Positions 1 to 22,554 of a stretch of DNA of 64,000 nucleotides are shown in pieces. A model generated the notes under the pieces. That model was not told the DNA's origin. It saw nothing but the letters and a program-made list of their open reading frames with translations, and made no database searches. Made by a program: the position numbers and the translations under genes. Each line of letters starts with the position of its first letter. Within the stretch, counting starts at the first letter, position 1. The DNA is from Chrysomallon squamiferum (lineage: Eukaryota > Mollusca > Gastropoda > Neomphalida > Peltospiridae), in NCBI GenBank assembly GCA_012295275.1, contig CM022666.1:6042019-6106018 (forward strand), in the 5' to 3' direction.

Positions 1-510
1 CAATGATTACATGAAAAAATTAGTCACAATCTCGTGAAAATATCATTAAAAATACCTTAATGAACGAGAGAACTATGATAAGGGTGAGAGTTACGATAAT
101 AGTGGTTGGTGACGTTTCGAAACAAACTCAAAATTTGTCATTTTCGAAAACAGTATAAATATAACGCCGTTAAGCTATAGGTAATTAAATAAATAAACAA
201 ATTATTATTTTCTTTAGGAGAATGCGTCTATTTCGAAAACAGTTTAACAATATTTGTCCATATAATGATATCAATAATGTATCTTTATATAATTAAATAA
301 ATAATTTAGTTAACTCCTTTAAATCTATTTTTCATATATTTATTACTTTCTTCAGGCGAATGTGTGTTTGAAAACAGTAATGCCTCCTAAATCTTAATTA
401 AATAAATAATATATTTATTGTTTTCTTAAGGTGGAATATACCTAATAACGCCCCATAAATCTTTTTTATATTTAAATAAATGAATGCAATGTATTTATTG
501 TTATCGACAG
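1..510 (+). repeat. Intron with degenerate tandem acceptor-like copies
   Basis: No complete module is found here. The stretch holds copies of a short AT-rich block made of AATTAAATAAAT, a T-rich tract and an AG followed by GAATG or similar. AG sites are at 216-217, 354-355 and 429-430, before the true acceptor at 509-510. GAAAACAGT recurs three times (near 147, 236 and 370). It reads as a tandemly duplicated 3' intron end. Confidence 0.55.
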
Positions 511-10068
<9,558 letters not shown>

Positions 10069-10192
10069 AAATAACGAATAAGGAAGAAGAATATTGTATT
10101 ATTAATATTTTAATTATAATTATTTCATTTTTCACAAAATGCATATTACATTTGATGAGATTCTCTAACAATAATGATGATGATGATAATAA

Positions 10193-10236
<44 letters not shown>

Positions 10237-10300
10237 CAACGATAATATATTAATAATAATAACGATAATGATAATGATGATGATAATAATAATAATAATA

Positions 10301-10344
<44 letters not shown>

Positions 10345-11329
10345 CCAAAATTAATGATTAACAATTAGTTGGGGTTTTTTTGTTTGTATTATGAACAGTA
10401 AACTTTTCTACATTTCACATTTGTTAAAAATTCTGCTGACCTCTTGACCTTGAAAAAACCTCAGAACAAAACCATTAACAGTATAGCCCCGACTAAATAA
10501 AAAAATTAAAAAAAGAAGAAGAAGAAGAAGAGAGTGAAGAAATTATCATTACATTATACTGGAAAATAAACAAACAAACAAATAAGGAAATAAATGTAAT
10601 ATATTATGAAGATATATAAATAAATAAGTTATCACTATAGAATAACTAATTATGTACCTGAATATCATGTGTATAATTACATTAAATGGGAATGGCTGGT
10701 ACATTCCTAAAACTGTCATATATCACAGCAATTATGCTTGTCCACTTTTATAACCTTATTCTACGAATTATTAAATAACATTACTTTTATGGCACAGGGT
10801 ATTGTGTTTTTCAGTAATAAAATATTTCCATGTACGAAGTTTTTGTTGTCTGTGTTTTCAAAAATAGAAAATTTACGTAATACCTCAATCATGATGACGA
10901 CGACGACGACGATGATGATGATGATGAAAAGGACGACGACTGTGGTTTTCGCATAATGTCACGTAAATATTGAGCTGAATAACGTGTGTTAGTAATTATA
11001 TTTTCAAGTCTTCAGAAATTATGTGACTGATTTATATTTTAAATTCAGTGGCTAAAACCATATAGTAAAAATTACGAATAATTTAAATATAGGAGAACTA
11101 CAACAGCAGTTCTGAAGATGATGCAGCAGTCTGATTCAGGTGGAATACCAGTGTGTTTTAGGTACTTACTGCACATTTAATGATGTCACATGAATAACGC
11201 ACGAATGTTGAACGAATTCACGCAAAAGTTTGGTCTATAATCCACCTGAAGTTCGCATACCTATCGCGGGAATGTCACACACAAAGAAAAGGAAAAAAGA
11301 AATAAAAACAACAAAATACAAAAATATAT
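10069..11329. other. Intergenic, no gene seen
   Basis: AT-rich DNA with (TAA)n tracts (about 10195-10345), short GAA and GAT runs and no conserved coding frame or RNA gene. It separates the chitin-binding gene from the tRNA-Glu cluster. Confidence 0.6.
10188..10193 (+). promoter_or_regulatory. Possible polyadenylation signal AATAAA
   Basis: First AATAAA after the stop, about 120 nt downstream. It sits at the edge of a TAA-rich microsatellite where such hexamers arise by chance. Confidence 0.2.
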
Positions 11330-11401
11330 TTCCGATGCCGGGAATTGAACCCGGGCCACCTGGGTGAAAGCCAGGAATCCTAACCACTAGACCACATCGG
11401 A
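11330..11401 (-). tRNA. tRNA-Glu(TTC), intact
   Basis: Full 72-nt cloverleaf on the - strand. The acceptor stem pairs fully, the anticodon loop is CTTTCAC with anticodon TTC, and the T arm is CCGGG/CCCGG around TTCAATT. A and B boxes are canonical. A T5 Pol III terminator lies 5-6 nt past the 3' end (AAAAA at 11320-11324 on +). Likely functional. Confidence 0.93.
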
Positions 11402-11488
11402 GATACTTAAACATTGAAATAAGCAGGTATCGATGGTTTTGGGTCCAAATGACTTAATTTATTTAAATAATAATAATCAAGACAGACA

Positions 11489-11489
<1 letters not shown>

Positions 11490-11576
<87 letters not shown>
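11490..11576 (+). repeat. (CA)n microsatellite
   Basis: Dinucleotide tract of about 43 units between the two - strand tRNA genes. Confidence 0.97.
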
Positions 11577-11579
<3 letters not shown>

Positions 11580-11977
11580 TCAACTGCGAAAAATACAAAA
11601 TTAATCGACCTTTTGATTTATAACAGTTTGAATTATCCCATTCAAAAAGAAATCTGTCTCCATTATGCCTGACTAACCTGTCCCGAGAAGCCAGACAAGT
11701 AAGTACATCACGGTTATTCTAATAAGCACTCAGTTTTAAACAGTATTTTGTTACTTATAATTAAATAAAATTAGTATGATTTCTGGAATCAATAGATTAA
11801 TAATTGGCAGAACGTTTTTTTTTTTTAAAGTCTAAACTTTCTTAAACAGTTCATGCGGTTATTAATTTTGGAAATATATGAAATTGAGAAAAAACCCATC
11901 AACAACAACAAAAACAGTACACACAAGAAACACAATTGTTGTTGTTAATAATAATAATAATTACAATACAAAATATA

Positions 11978-12049
11978 TTCCGATGCCGGGAATTGAACCC
12001 GGGCCACCTGGGTGAAAGCCAGGAATCCTAACCACTAGACCACATCGGA
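11978..12049 (-). tRNA. tRNA-Glu(TTC), intact
   Basis: Body identical to the copy at 11330, with all stems paired. A T4 terminator follows within about 5 nt. Its 5' flank (12050-12110) is the reverse complement of the flank before the + strand copies near 47445 and 48539, including the GTCTGGCTATGTC block. Confidence 0.93.
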
Positions 12050-12354
12050 GATACCTAAACCTTGACATAGCCAGACGTCGATGGTAATTCGTCCAAACCT
12101 GTTGACTGAATGTAAAATTTTATGAAAAGTTGACTTGAAACACCAAGGAAAACATTTCACAAACTGAACTCGGACAATTTTACATTTCAACCACCAGCAC
12201 AGCAACAAACTACAGAAAATATTCAGATAAACTGTGCTAATTTAGAACCATCCATTCAGCGGCCATTTTCTAAATCTACGATTCTGTACACCTTAATCTA
12301 TTTTTTGGACACGCTATCGGTCCAAACCTCTTCACTGAATGTAAAATTTAATAA
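12050..12354. other. Left boundary of the satellite: inverted tRNA-flank sequence
   Basis: Two direct copies of a block containing GTCCAAACCT and ACTGAATGTAAAATTT, near 12090 and 12331. The block is in inverse orientation to the spacers at 47370 and 48475. No gene. Confidence 0.7.
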
Positions 12355-12681
12355 AAAGTAAATTCTGTCATAGTGTTGTTTTACATTACCTTGTAATACA
12401 GAACAGCTTTCTAACGATTGATTATGGAGACAAATCTTAGAAAATAAATAAAATCATTTTACATTCCTGTTTTAAACCATCTTATCTTATATTACATTTC
12501 ATTTGTAACTTAAGAATGAAACAGATGAAATAAATGCATAGTCATTTCTGGTAAAAAAAATACTTAAAACCTTATAAAATAGTTGATGTAGATAAATATT
12601 ACTAAATATCAGTAAGTGTCCAGAAGCCACCACAAGCCGGTGAGTTTGCACAACGTCTGGCTATGACAAAGTTGAGGTATC

Positions 12682-12753
12682 TCCGATGTGGTCTAGTGGT
12701 TAGGATTCCTGGCTTTCACCCAGCTGGCCCGGGTTCAATTCCCGGCATGGGAA
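12682..12753 (+). tRNA. tRNA-Glu(TTC)-like, satellite copy 1
   Basis: Anticodon TTC and intact A and B boxes. The acceptor has a G4-G69 mismatch (3' strand CATGGGA) and the anticodon stem a C27-C43 mismatch. The first TTTT is about 30 nt downstream. A tRNA scan may accept it; probably a pseudogene. Confidence 0.7.
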
Positions 12754-13384
12754 ACATAATCTTTGCTTTAAATTACATTTATTTTGAGTTCAGAATCAGA
12801 AATTGATTGTTTATAACTGCTTGGTTAAATAAGGATGTTTTTTTAGAATGTTTTTTTCTTTTTAAATAACTGATTATTCCGTGTACAATGATGAAATGAT
12901 TATTAAGTGAACGTGTTAGACTAATTTAACATATACATTTGGTATTGCTTTTTGTTATTTATGAGAGCGGAAATGTTTTCTTCTATTCCCCGCCCGATAG
13001 GTAAATATAAACCAAATCTTTGTTTCAAACGTCTTTAAAGAGTAATTTGAACAGAAAACGGTCAAAATAGAGGCAAAGATCAAATACTACTCTTATTAAG
13101 TTAATGTTAATGTTCTAATCTGAAAACATAAATAAATAATAAAGTGGTTAGCGAATGAACAAAACCGAAGAATGAATAAATATAGAAATAACTAATAAAA
13201 GAGATCCAAACGTGACACTGTTTAAACGCAGCATTCTTTTCACATTTATTCAAAATAAAATATAAAATCATATGTAGACTGCATTGATTAGCTGGTTAAG
13301 AATTTCCATACTGAATTTCTTCATTTGATTACTGAGAAAGAAAAGAGAGAAAACTAACTGACTGAAGAAAAAAATAAATAAAAC

Positions 13385-13700
13385 TTATGCGAGTTGTGTT
13401 CATTGGTAAATTTAGAGTGGCCTCCCTTATGTGAGATGTGTTCACTGGTATATTTAGAGTGGCTTCCCTTATGTGAGATGTGTTCACTGGTATATTTAGA
13501 GTGGCCTCCCTTATGTGAGATGTGTTCACTGGTATATTTAGAGTGGCCTCCCTTATGTGAGATGTGTTCACTGGTATATTTAGAGTGGCCTCCCTTATGT
13601 GAGATGTGTTCACTCGTATATTTAGAGTGGCCTCCCTTATGCGAGATGTGTTCACTAGTATAGTTAAAATAGCCTACCTCATGCGAGATGTATTCAGTGG
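13385..13700 (+). repeat. 42-bp minisatellite, unit 1
   Basis: Six regular 42-bp repeats (core TTCACTGGTATATTTAGAGT) plus degenerate end copies. Shortest minisatellite of the 16. Confidence 0.95.
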
Positions 13701-14528
13701 AATTAAGAAAATAACAAAGAAAATTCGATTAAAAAAGCATAAATAAAGAGTCAGTGAGAGCAGAGTGTATGAACTGATTAAAAATATACGACAAATAAAT
13801 AATAAATAAATCATAATATGAAAAAGAAAGAGTGAAAGAAAGGAAATAAAGATAGAAAAGATGGAAAGAAAAGAAAGAAAGAAAGAAGTAAGGACAGAAA
13901 GAAAAAAGAACGAAGGAAAGAAAGAAAATATTGAAGCAGGTTAGCGAATGAACAAAACCGAAGAATGAATAAATATAGAAATAACTAATAAAAGAGATCC
14001 AAACGTGGTACTGTTTAAACGCAGCATTCTTTTCACATTTATTCAAAATAAAATATAAAATCATATGTAGACTGCATTGATTAGCTGGTTAAGAATTTCC
14101 GTACTGAATTTCATCGTTTGATTACTGAGAAAAAAACCCAGAGAATACTAACTGACTAAAGAAAAAATAAATAAATAAAGGTTTATGCGACATGAAAAGT
14201 AACTTATGTCATAGTGTTGTCCTACAGTACCTTGTAATATAGAACAGCTTTCTAACGATTAATTATGGAAAAGAAAAACAATCTTAGAAAGTAAATAAAA
14301 TCATCTAACTTCCTTGTTTTATACCATCTTTTCTTATATTACATTTCATTTGTAACTTAAGAATGAAACAGATGAAATAAATGTATAGTTACTTCTTGTA
14401 ACAAAAATACTTAAAACATTATAAAACGGTTGATGTAGATAAATATTACTAAATATCAGTAAGTGTCCAGAAGCCAGCAGAAGCCGGTAAGTTTGGACGA
14501 CGTCTGGCTATGACAAAGTTGAGGTATC

Positions 14529-14600
14529 TCCGATGTGGTCTAGTGGTTAGGATTCCTGGCTTTCACCCAGCTGGCCCGGGTTCAATTCCCGGCATGGGAA
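14529..14600 (+). tRNA. tRNA-Glu(TTC)-like, satellite copy 2
   Basis: Same 72-nt sequence as copy 1 with both stem mismatches; likely pseudogene. Confidence 0.7.
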
Positions 14601-15231
14601 ACATAATCTTTGCTTTAAATTACATTTATTTTGAGTTCAGAATCAGAAATTGATTGTTTATAACTGCTTGGTTAAATAAGGATGTTTTTTTAGAATGCTT
14701 TTTTCTTTTTAAATAACTGATTATTCCGTGTACAATGATGAAATGATTATTAAGTGAACATGTTAGACTAATTTAACATATACATTTGGTATTGCTTTTT
14801 GTTATTTATGAGAGCGGAAATGTTTTCTTCTATTCCCCGCCCGATAGGTAAATATAAACCAAATCTTTGTTTCAAACGTCTTTAAAGAGTAATTTGAACA
14901 GAAAACGGTCAAAATAGAGGCAAAGATCAAATACTACTCTTATTAAGTTAATGTTAATGTTCTAATCTGAAAACATAAATAAATAATAAAGTGGTTAGCG
15001 AATGAACAAAACCGAAGAATGAATAAATATAGAAATAACTAATGAAAGAGATCCAAACGTGACACTGTTTAAACGCAGCATTCTTTTCACATTTATTCAA
15101 AATAAAATATAAAATCATATGTAGACTGCACTGATTAGCTGGTTAAGAATTTCCATACTGAATTTCTTCATTTGATTACTGAGAAAGAAAAGAGAGAATA
15201 CTAACTGACAGAAGAAAAAAATAAATAAAAC

Positions 15232-15673
15232 TTATGCGAGTTGTGTTCACTGGTAAATTTAGAGTGGCCTCCCTTATGTGAGATGTGTTCACTGGTATAT
15301 TTAGAGTGGCCTCCCTTATGTGAGATGTGTTCACTGGTATATTTAGAGTGGCCTCCCTTATGTGAGATGTGTTCACTGGTATATTTAGAGTGGCTTCCCT
15401 TATGTGAGATGTGTTCACTGGTATATTTAGAGTGGCCTCCCTTATGTGAGATGTGTTCACTGGTATATTTGGAGTGGCCTCCCTTATGTGAGATGTATTC
15501 ACTGGTATGTTTAGAGTGGCCTCCCTTATGTGAGATGTGTTCACTCGTATATTTAGAGTGGCCTCCCTTACGTGAGATGTGTTCACTGGTATATTTAGAG
15601 TGCCCTCCCTTATGCGAGATGTGTTCACTAGTATAGTTAAAATAGCCTACCTCATGCGAGATGTATTCAGTGG
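15232..15673 (+). repeat. 42-bp minisatellite, unit 2
   Basis: Nine regular repeats plus degenerate ends. Confidence 0.95.
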
Positions 15674-16506
15674 AATTAAGAAAATAACAAAGAAAAAAAA
15701 TTCGATTAAAAAAGCATAAATAAAGAGTCAGTGAGAGCAGAGTGTATGAACTGATTAAAAATATACGACAAATAAATAATAAATAAATCATAATATGAAA
15801 AAGAAAGAGTGAAAGAAAGGAAATAAAGATAGAAAAGATGGAAAGAAAAGAAAGAAAGAAAGAAGTAAGGACAGAAAGAAAAAAGAACGAAGGAAAGAAA
15901 GAAAATATTGAAGCAGGTTAGCGAATGAACAAAAACCGAAGAATGAATAAATATAGAAATAACTAATAAAAGAGATCCAAACGTGGTACTGTTTAAACGC
16001 AGCATTCTTTTCACATTTATTCAAAATAAAATATAAAATCATATGTAGACTGCATTGATTAGCTGGTTAAGAATTTCCGTACTGAATTTCATCGTTTGAT
16101 TACTGAGAAAAAAACCCAGAGAATACTAACTGACTAAAGAAAAAATAAATAAATAAAGGTTTATGCGACATGAAAAGTAACTTATGTCATAGTGTTGTCC
16201 TACAGTACCTTGTAATATAGAACAGCTTTCTAACGATTAATTATGGAAAAGAAAAACAATCTTAGAAAGTAAATAAAATCATCTAACTTCCTTGTTTTAT
16301 ACCATCTTTTCTTATATTACATTTCATTTGTAACTTAAGAATGAAACAGATGAAATAAATGTATAGTTACTTCTTGTAACAAAAATACTTAAAACATTAT
16401 AAAACGGTTGATGTAGATAAATATTACTAAATATCAGTAAGTGTCCAGAAGCCAGCAGAAGCCGGTAAGTTTGGACGACGTCTGGCTATGACAAAGTTGA
16501 GGTATC

Positions 16507-16578
16507 TCCGATGTGGTCTAGTGGTTAGGATTCCTGGCTTTCACCCAGCTGGCCCGGGTTCAATTCCCGGCATGGGAA
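16507..16578 (+). tRNA. tRNA-Glu(TTC)-like, satellite copy 3
   Basis: Identical body to copy 1; likely pseudogene. Confidence 0.7.
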
Positions 16579-17207
16579 ACATAATCTTTGCTTTAAATTA
16601 CATTTATTTTGAGTTCAGAATCAGAAATTGATTGTTTATAACTGCTTGGTTAAATAAGGATGTTTTTTAGAATGTTTTTTTTTTTAAATAACTGATTATT
16701 CCGTGTACAATGATGAAATGATTATTAAGTGAACATGTTAGACTAATTTAACATATACATTTGGTATTGCTTTTTTTATTTATGAGAGCGGAAATGTTTT
16801 CTTCTATTCCCCGCCCGATAGGTAAATATAAACCAAATCTTTGTTTCAAACGTCTTTAAAGAGTAATTTGAACAGAAAACGGTCAAAATAGAGGCAAAGA
16901 TCAAATACTACTCTTATTAAGTTAATGTTAATGTTCTAATCTGAAAACATAAATAAATAATAAAGTGGTTAGCGAATGAACAAAACCGAAGAATGAATAA
17001 ATATAGAAATAACTAATAAAAGAGATCCAAACGTGACACTGTTTAAACGCAGCATTCTTTTCACATTTATTCAAAATAAAATATAAAATCATATGTAGAC
17101 TGCATTGATTAGCTGGTTAAGAATTTCCATACTGAATTTCTTCATTTGATTACTGAGAAAGAAAAGAGAGAATACTAACTGACTGAAGAAAAAAAAAAAA
17201 AAAAAAC

Positions 17208-17668
17208 TTATGCGAGTTGTGTTCACTGGTAAATTTAGAGTGGCCTCCCTTATTAGAGTGGCCTCCCTTATGTGAGATGTGTTCACTGGTATATTTAGAG
17301 TGGCCTCCCTTATGTGAGATGTGTTCACTGGTATATTTAGAGTGGCCTCCCTTATGTGAGATGTGTTCACTGGTATATTTAGAGTGGCTTCCCTTATGTG
17401 AGATGTGTTCACTGGTATATTTAGAGTGGCCTCCCCTTATGTGAGATGTGTTCACTGGTATATTTGGAATGGCCTCCCTTATGTGAGATGTATTCACTGG
17501 TATGTTTAGAGTGGCCTCCCTTATGTGAGATGTGTTCACTCGTATATTTAGAGTGGCCTCCCTTACGTGAGATGTGTTCACTGGTATATTTAGAGTGCCC
17601 TCCCTTATGCGAGATGTGTTCACTAGTATAGTTAGAATAGCCTACCTGATGCGAGATGTATTCAGTGG
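17208..17668 (+). repeat. 42-bp minisatellite, unit 3
   Basis: About ten repeats. A 21-bp partial duplication near 17240 and a one-base C insertion near 17433 break the open frames seen elsewhere. Confidence 0.95.
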
Positions 17669-18497
17669 AATTAAGAAAATAACAAAGAAAATTCGATTTA
17701 AAAAGCATAAATAAAGAATCAGTGAGAGCAGAGTGTATGAACTGATTAAAAATATACGACAAATAAATAATAAATAAATCATAATATGAAAAAGAAAGAG
17801 TGAAAGAAAGGAAATAAAGATAGAAAAGATGGAAAGAAAAGAAAGAAAGAAAGAAGTAAGGACAGAAAGAAAAAAGAACGAAGGAAAGAAAGAAAATATT
17901 GAAGCAGGTTAGCGAATGAACAAAACCGAAGAATGAATAAATATAGAAATAACTAATAAAAGAGATCCAAACGTGGTACTGTTTAAACGCAGCATTCTTT
18001 TCACATTTATTCAAAATAAAATATAAAATCATATGTAGACTGCATTGATTAGCTCGTTAAGAATTTCCGTACTGAATTTCATCGTTTGATTACTGAGAAA
18101 AAAACCCAGAGAATACTAACTGACTAAAGAAAAAATAAATAAATAAAGGTTTATGCGACATGAAAAGTAACTTATGTCATAGTGTTGTCCTACAGTACCT
18201 TGTAATATAGAACAGCTTTCTAACGATTAATTATGGAAAAGAAAAACAATCTTAGAAAGTAAATAAAATCATCTAACTTCCTTGTTTTATACCATCTTTT
18301 CTTATATTACATTTCATTTGTAACTTAAGAATGAAACAGATGAAATAAATGTATAGTTACTTCTTGTAACAAAAAATACTTAAAACATTATAAAACGGTT
18401 GATGTAGATAAATATTACTAAATATCAGTAAGTGTCCAGAAGCCAGCAGAAGCCGGTAAGTTTGGACGACGTCTGGCTATGACAAAGTTGAGGTATC

Positions 18498-18569
18498 TCC
18501 GATGTGGTCTAGTGGTTAGGATTCCTGGCTTTCACCCAGCTGGCCCGGGTTCAATTCCCGGCATGGGAA
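18498..18569 (+). tRNA. tRNA-Glu(TTC)-like, satellite copy 4
   Basis: Identical body to copy 1; likely pseudogene. Confidence 0.7.
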
Positions 18570-19204
18570 ACATAATCTTTGCTTTAAATTACATTTATTT
18601 TGAGTTCAGAATCAGAAATTGATTGTTTATAACTGCTTGGTTAAATAAGGATGTTTTTTTTAAATGTTTTTTTTTTTTTTAAATAACTGATTATTCCGTG
18701 TACAATGATGAAATGATTATTAAGTGAACATGTTAGACTAATTTAACATATACATTTGGTATTGCTTTTTGTTATTTATGAGAGCGGAAATGTTTTCTTC
18801 TATTCCCCGCCCGATAGGTAAATATAAACCAAATCTTTGTTTCAAACGTCTTTAAAGAGTAATTTGAACAGAAAACGGTCAAAATAGAGGCAAAGATCAA
18901 ATACTACTCTTATTAAGTTAATGTTAATGTTCTAATCTGAAAACATAAATAAATAATAAAGTGGTTAGCGAATGAACAAAACCGAAGAATGAATAAATAT
19001 AGAAATAACTAATAAAAGAGATCCAAACGTGACACTGTTTAAACGCAGCATTCTTTTCACATTTATTCAAAATAAAATATAAAATCATATGTAGACTGCA
19101 TTGATTAGCTGGTTAAGAATTTCCATACTGAATTTCTTCATTTGATTACTGAGAAAGAAAAGAGAGAATACTAACTGACTGAAGAAAAAAAAAATAAATA
19201 AAAC

Positions 19205-19634
19205 TTATGCGAGTTGTGTTCACTGTTCCTCCCCTTATGTGAGATGTGTTCACTGGTATATTTAGAGTGGCCTCCCTTATGTGAGATGTGTTCACTGGTA
19301 TATTTAGAGTGGCCTCCCTTATGTGAGATGTGTTCACTGGTATATTTAGAGTGGCTTCCCTTATGTGAGATGTGTTCACTGGTATATTTAGAGTGGCCTC
19401 CCTTATGTGAGATGTGTTCACTGGTATATTTGGAATGGCCTCCCTTATGTGAGATGTATTCACTGGTATGTTTAGAGTGGCCTCCCTTATGTGAGATGTG
19501 TTCACTCGTATATTTAGAGTGGCCTCCCTTACGTGAGATGTGTTCACTGGTATATTTAGAGTGCCCTCCCTTATGCGAGATGTGTTCACTAGTATAGTTA
19601 AAATAGCCTACCTCATGCGAGATGTATTCAGTGG
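19205..19634 (+). repeat. 42-bp minisatellite, unit 4
   Basis: About nine repeats; the first has an internal deletion (near 19222-19235). Confidence 0.95.
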
Positions 19635-20463
19635 AATTAAGAAAATAACAAAGAAAATTCGATTAAAAAAGCATAAATAAAGAGTCAGTGAGAGCAGAGT
19701 GTATGAACTGATTAAAAATATACGACAAATAAATAATAAATAAATCATAATATGAAAAAGAAAGAGTGAAAGAAAGGAAATGAAGATAGAAAAGATGGAA
19801 AGAAAAGAAAGAAAGAAAGAAGTAAGGACAGAAAGAAAAAGAACGAAGGAAAGAAAAGAAAAAAATATTGAAGCAGGTTAGAATGAACAAAACCGAAGAA
19901 TGAATAAATATAGAAATAACTAATAAAAGAGATCCAAACGTGGTACTGTTTAAACGCAGCATTCTTTTCACATTTATTCAAAATAAAATATAAAATCATA
20001 TGTAGACTGCATTGATTAGCTGGTTAAGAATTTCCGTACTGAATTTCATCGTTTGATTACTGAGAAAAAAACCCAGAGAATACTAACTGACTAAAGAAAA
20101 AATAAATAAATAAAGGTTTATGCGACATGAAAAGTAACTTATGTCATAGTGTTGTCCTACAGTACCTTGTAATATAGAACAGCTTTCTAACGATTAATTA
20201 TGGAAAAGAAAAACAATCTTAGAAAGTAAATAAAATCATCTAACTTCCTTGTTTTATACCATCTTTTCTTATATTACATTTCATTTGTAACTTAAGAATG
20301 AAACAGATGAAATAAATGTATAGTTACTTCTTGTAACAAAAATACTTAAAACATTATAAAACGGTTGATGTAGATAAATATTACTAAATATCAGTAAGTG
20401 TCCAGAAGCCAGCAGAAGCCGGTAAGTTTGGACGACGTCTGGCTATGACAAAGTTGAGGTATC

Positions 20464-20535
20464 TCCGATGTGGTCTAGTGGTTAGGATTCCTGGCTTTCA
20501 CACAGCTGGCCCGGGTTCAATTCCCGGCATGGGAA
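20464..20535 (+). tRNA. tRNA-Glu(TTC)-like, satellite copy 5, extra mutation
   Basis: Adds C39 to A to the common mismatches (CACACAGC instead of CACCCAGC), so the anticodon stem has mismatches at both ends. Most damaged of the satellite copies. Confidence 0.6.
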
Positions 20536-21166
20536 ACATAATCTTTGCTTTAAATTACATTTATTTTGAGTTCAGAATCAGAAATTGATTGTTTATAACT
20601 GCTTGGTTAAAGAAGGATGTTTTTTTAGAATGTTTTTTTCTTTTTAAATAACTGATTATTCCGTGTACAATGATGAAATGATTATTAAGTGAACGTGTTA
20701 GACTAATTTAACATATACATTTGGTATTGCTTTTTGTTATTTATGAGAGCGGAAATGTTTTCTTCTATTCCCCGCCCGATAGGTAAATATAAACCAAATC
20801 TTTGTTTCAAACGTCTTTAAAGAGTAATTTGAACAGAAAACGGTCAAAATAGAGGCAAAGATCAAATACTACTCTTATTAAGTTAATGTTAATGTTCTAA
20901 TCTGAAAACATAAATAAATAATAAAGTGGTTAGCGAATGAACAAAACCGAAGAATGAATAAATATAGAAATAACTAATAAAAGAGATCCAAACGTGACAC
21001 TGTTTAAACGCAGCATTCTTTTCACATTTATTCAAAATAAAATATAAAATCATATGTAGACTGCATTGATTAGCTGGTTAAGAATTTCCATACTGAATTT
21101 CTTCATTTGATTACTGAGAAAGAAAAGAGAGAATACTAACTGACTGAAGAAAAAAATAAATAAAAC

Positions 21167-21650
21167 TTATGCGAGTTGTGTTCATTGGTAAATTTAGAGT
21201 GGCCTCCCTTATGTGAGATGTGTTCACTGGTATATTTAGAGTGGCTTCCCTTATGTGAGATGTGTTCACTGGTATATTTAGAGTGGCCTCCCTTATGTGA
21301 GATGTGTTCACTGGTATATTTAGAGTGGCCTCCCTTATGTGAGATGTGTTCACTGGTATACTTAGAGTGGCCTCCCTTATGTGAGATGTGTTCACTGGTA
21401 TATTTGGAGTGGCCTCCCTTATGTGAGATGTGTTCACTGGTATATTTGGAGTGGCCTCCCTTATGTGAGATGTATTCACTGGTATGTTTAGAGTGGCCTC
21501 CCTTATGTGAGATGTGTTCACTCGTATATTTAGAGTGGCCTCCCTTACGTGAGATGTGTTCACTGGTATATTTAGAGTGCCCTCCCTTATGCGAGATGTG
21601 TTCACTAGTATAGTTAGAATAGCCTACCTCATGCGAGATGTATTCAGTGG
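21167..21650 (+). repeat. 42-bp minisatellite, unit 5
   Basis: Ten repeats, joint longest. Confidence 0.95.
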
Positions 21651-22482
21651 AATTAAGAAAATAACAAAGAAAATTCGATTAAAAAAGCATAAATAAAGAG
21701 TCAGTGAGAGCAGAGTGTATGAACTGATTAAAAATATACGACAAATAAATAATAAATAAATCATAATATGAAAAAGAAAGAGTGAAAGAAAGGAAATAAA
21801 GATAGAAAAGATGGAAAGAAAAGAAAGAAAGAAAGAAGTAAGGACAGAAAGAAAAAAAAAAGAACGAAGGAAAGAAAGAAAATATTGAAGCAGGTTAGCG
21901 AATGAACAAAACCGAAGAATGAATAAATATAGAAATAACTAATAAAAGAGATCCAAACGTGGTACTGTTTAAACGCAGCATTCTTTTCACATTTATTCAA
22001 AATAAAATATAAAATCATATGTAGACTGCATTGATTAGCTCGTTAAGAATTTCCGTACTGAATTTCATCGTTTGATTACTGAGAAAAAAACCCAGAGAAT
22101 ACTAACTGACTAAAGAAAAAATAAATAAATAAAGGTTTATGCGACATGAAAAGTAACTTATGTCATAGTGTTGTCCTACAGTACCTTGTAATATAGAACA
22201 GCTTTCTAACGATTAATTATGGAAAAGAAAAACAATCTTAGAAAGTAAATAAAATCATCTAACTTCCTTGTTTTATACCATCTTTTCTTATATTACATTT
22301 CATTTGTAACTTAAGAATGAAACAGATGAAATAAATGTATAGTTACTTCTTGTAACAAAAATACTTAAAACATTATAAAACGGTTGATGTAGATAAATAT
22401 TACTAAATATCAGTAAGTGTCCAGAAGCCAGCAGAAGCCGGTAAGTTTGGACGACGTCTGGCTATGACAAAGTTGAGGTATC

Positions 22483-22554
22483 TCCGATGTGGTCTAGTGG
22501 TTAGGATTCCTGGCTTTCACCCAGCTGGCCCGGGTTCAATTCCCGGCATGGGAA
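22483..22554 (+). tRNA. tRNA-Glu(TTC)-like, satellite copy 6
   Basis: Identical body to copy 1; likely pseudogene. Confidence 0.7.
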
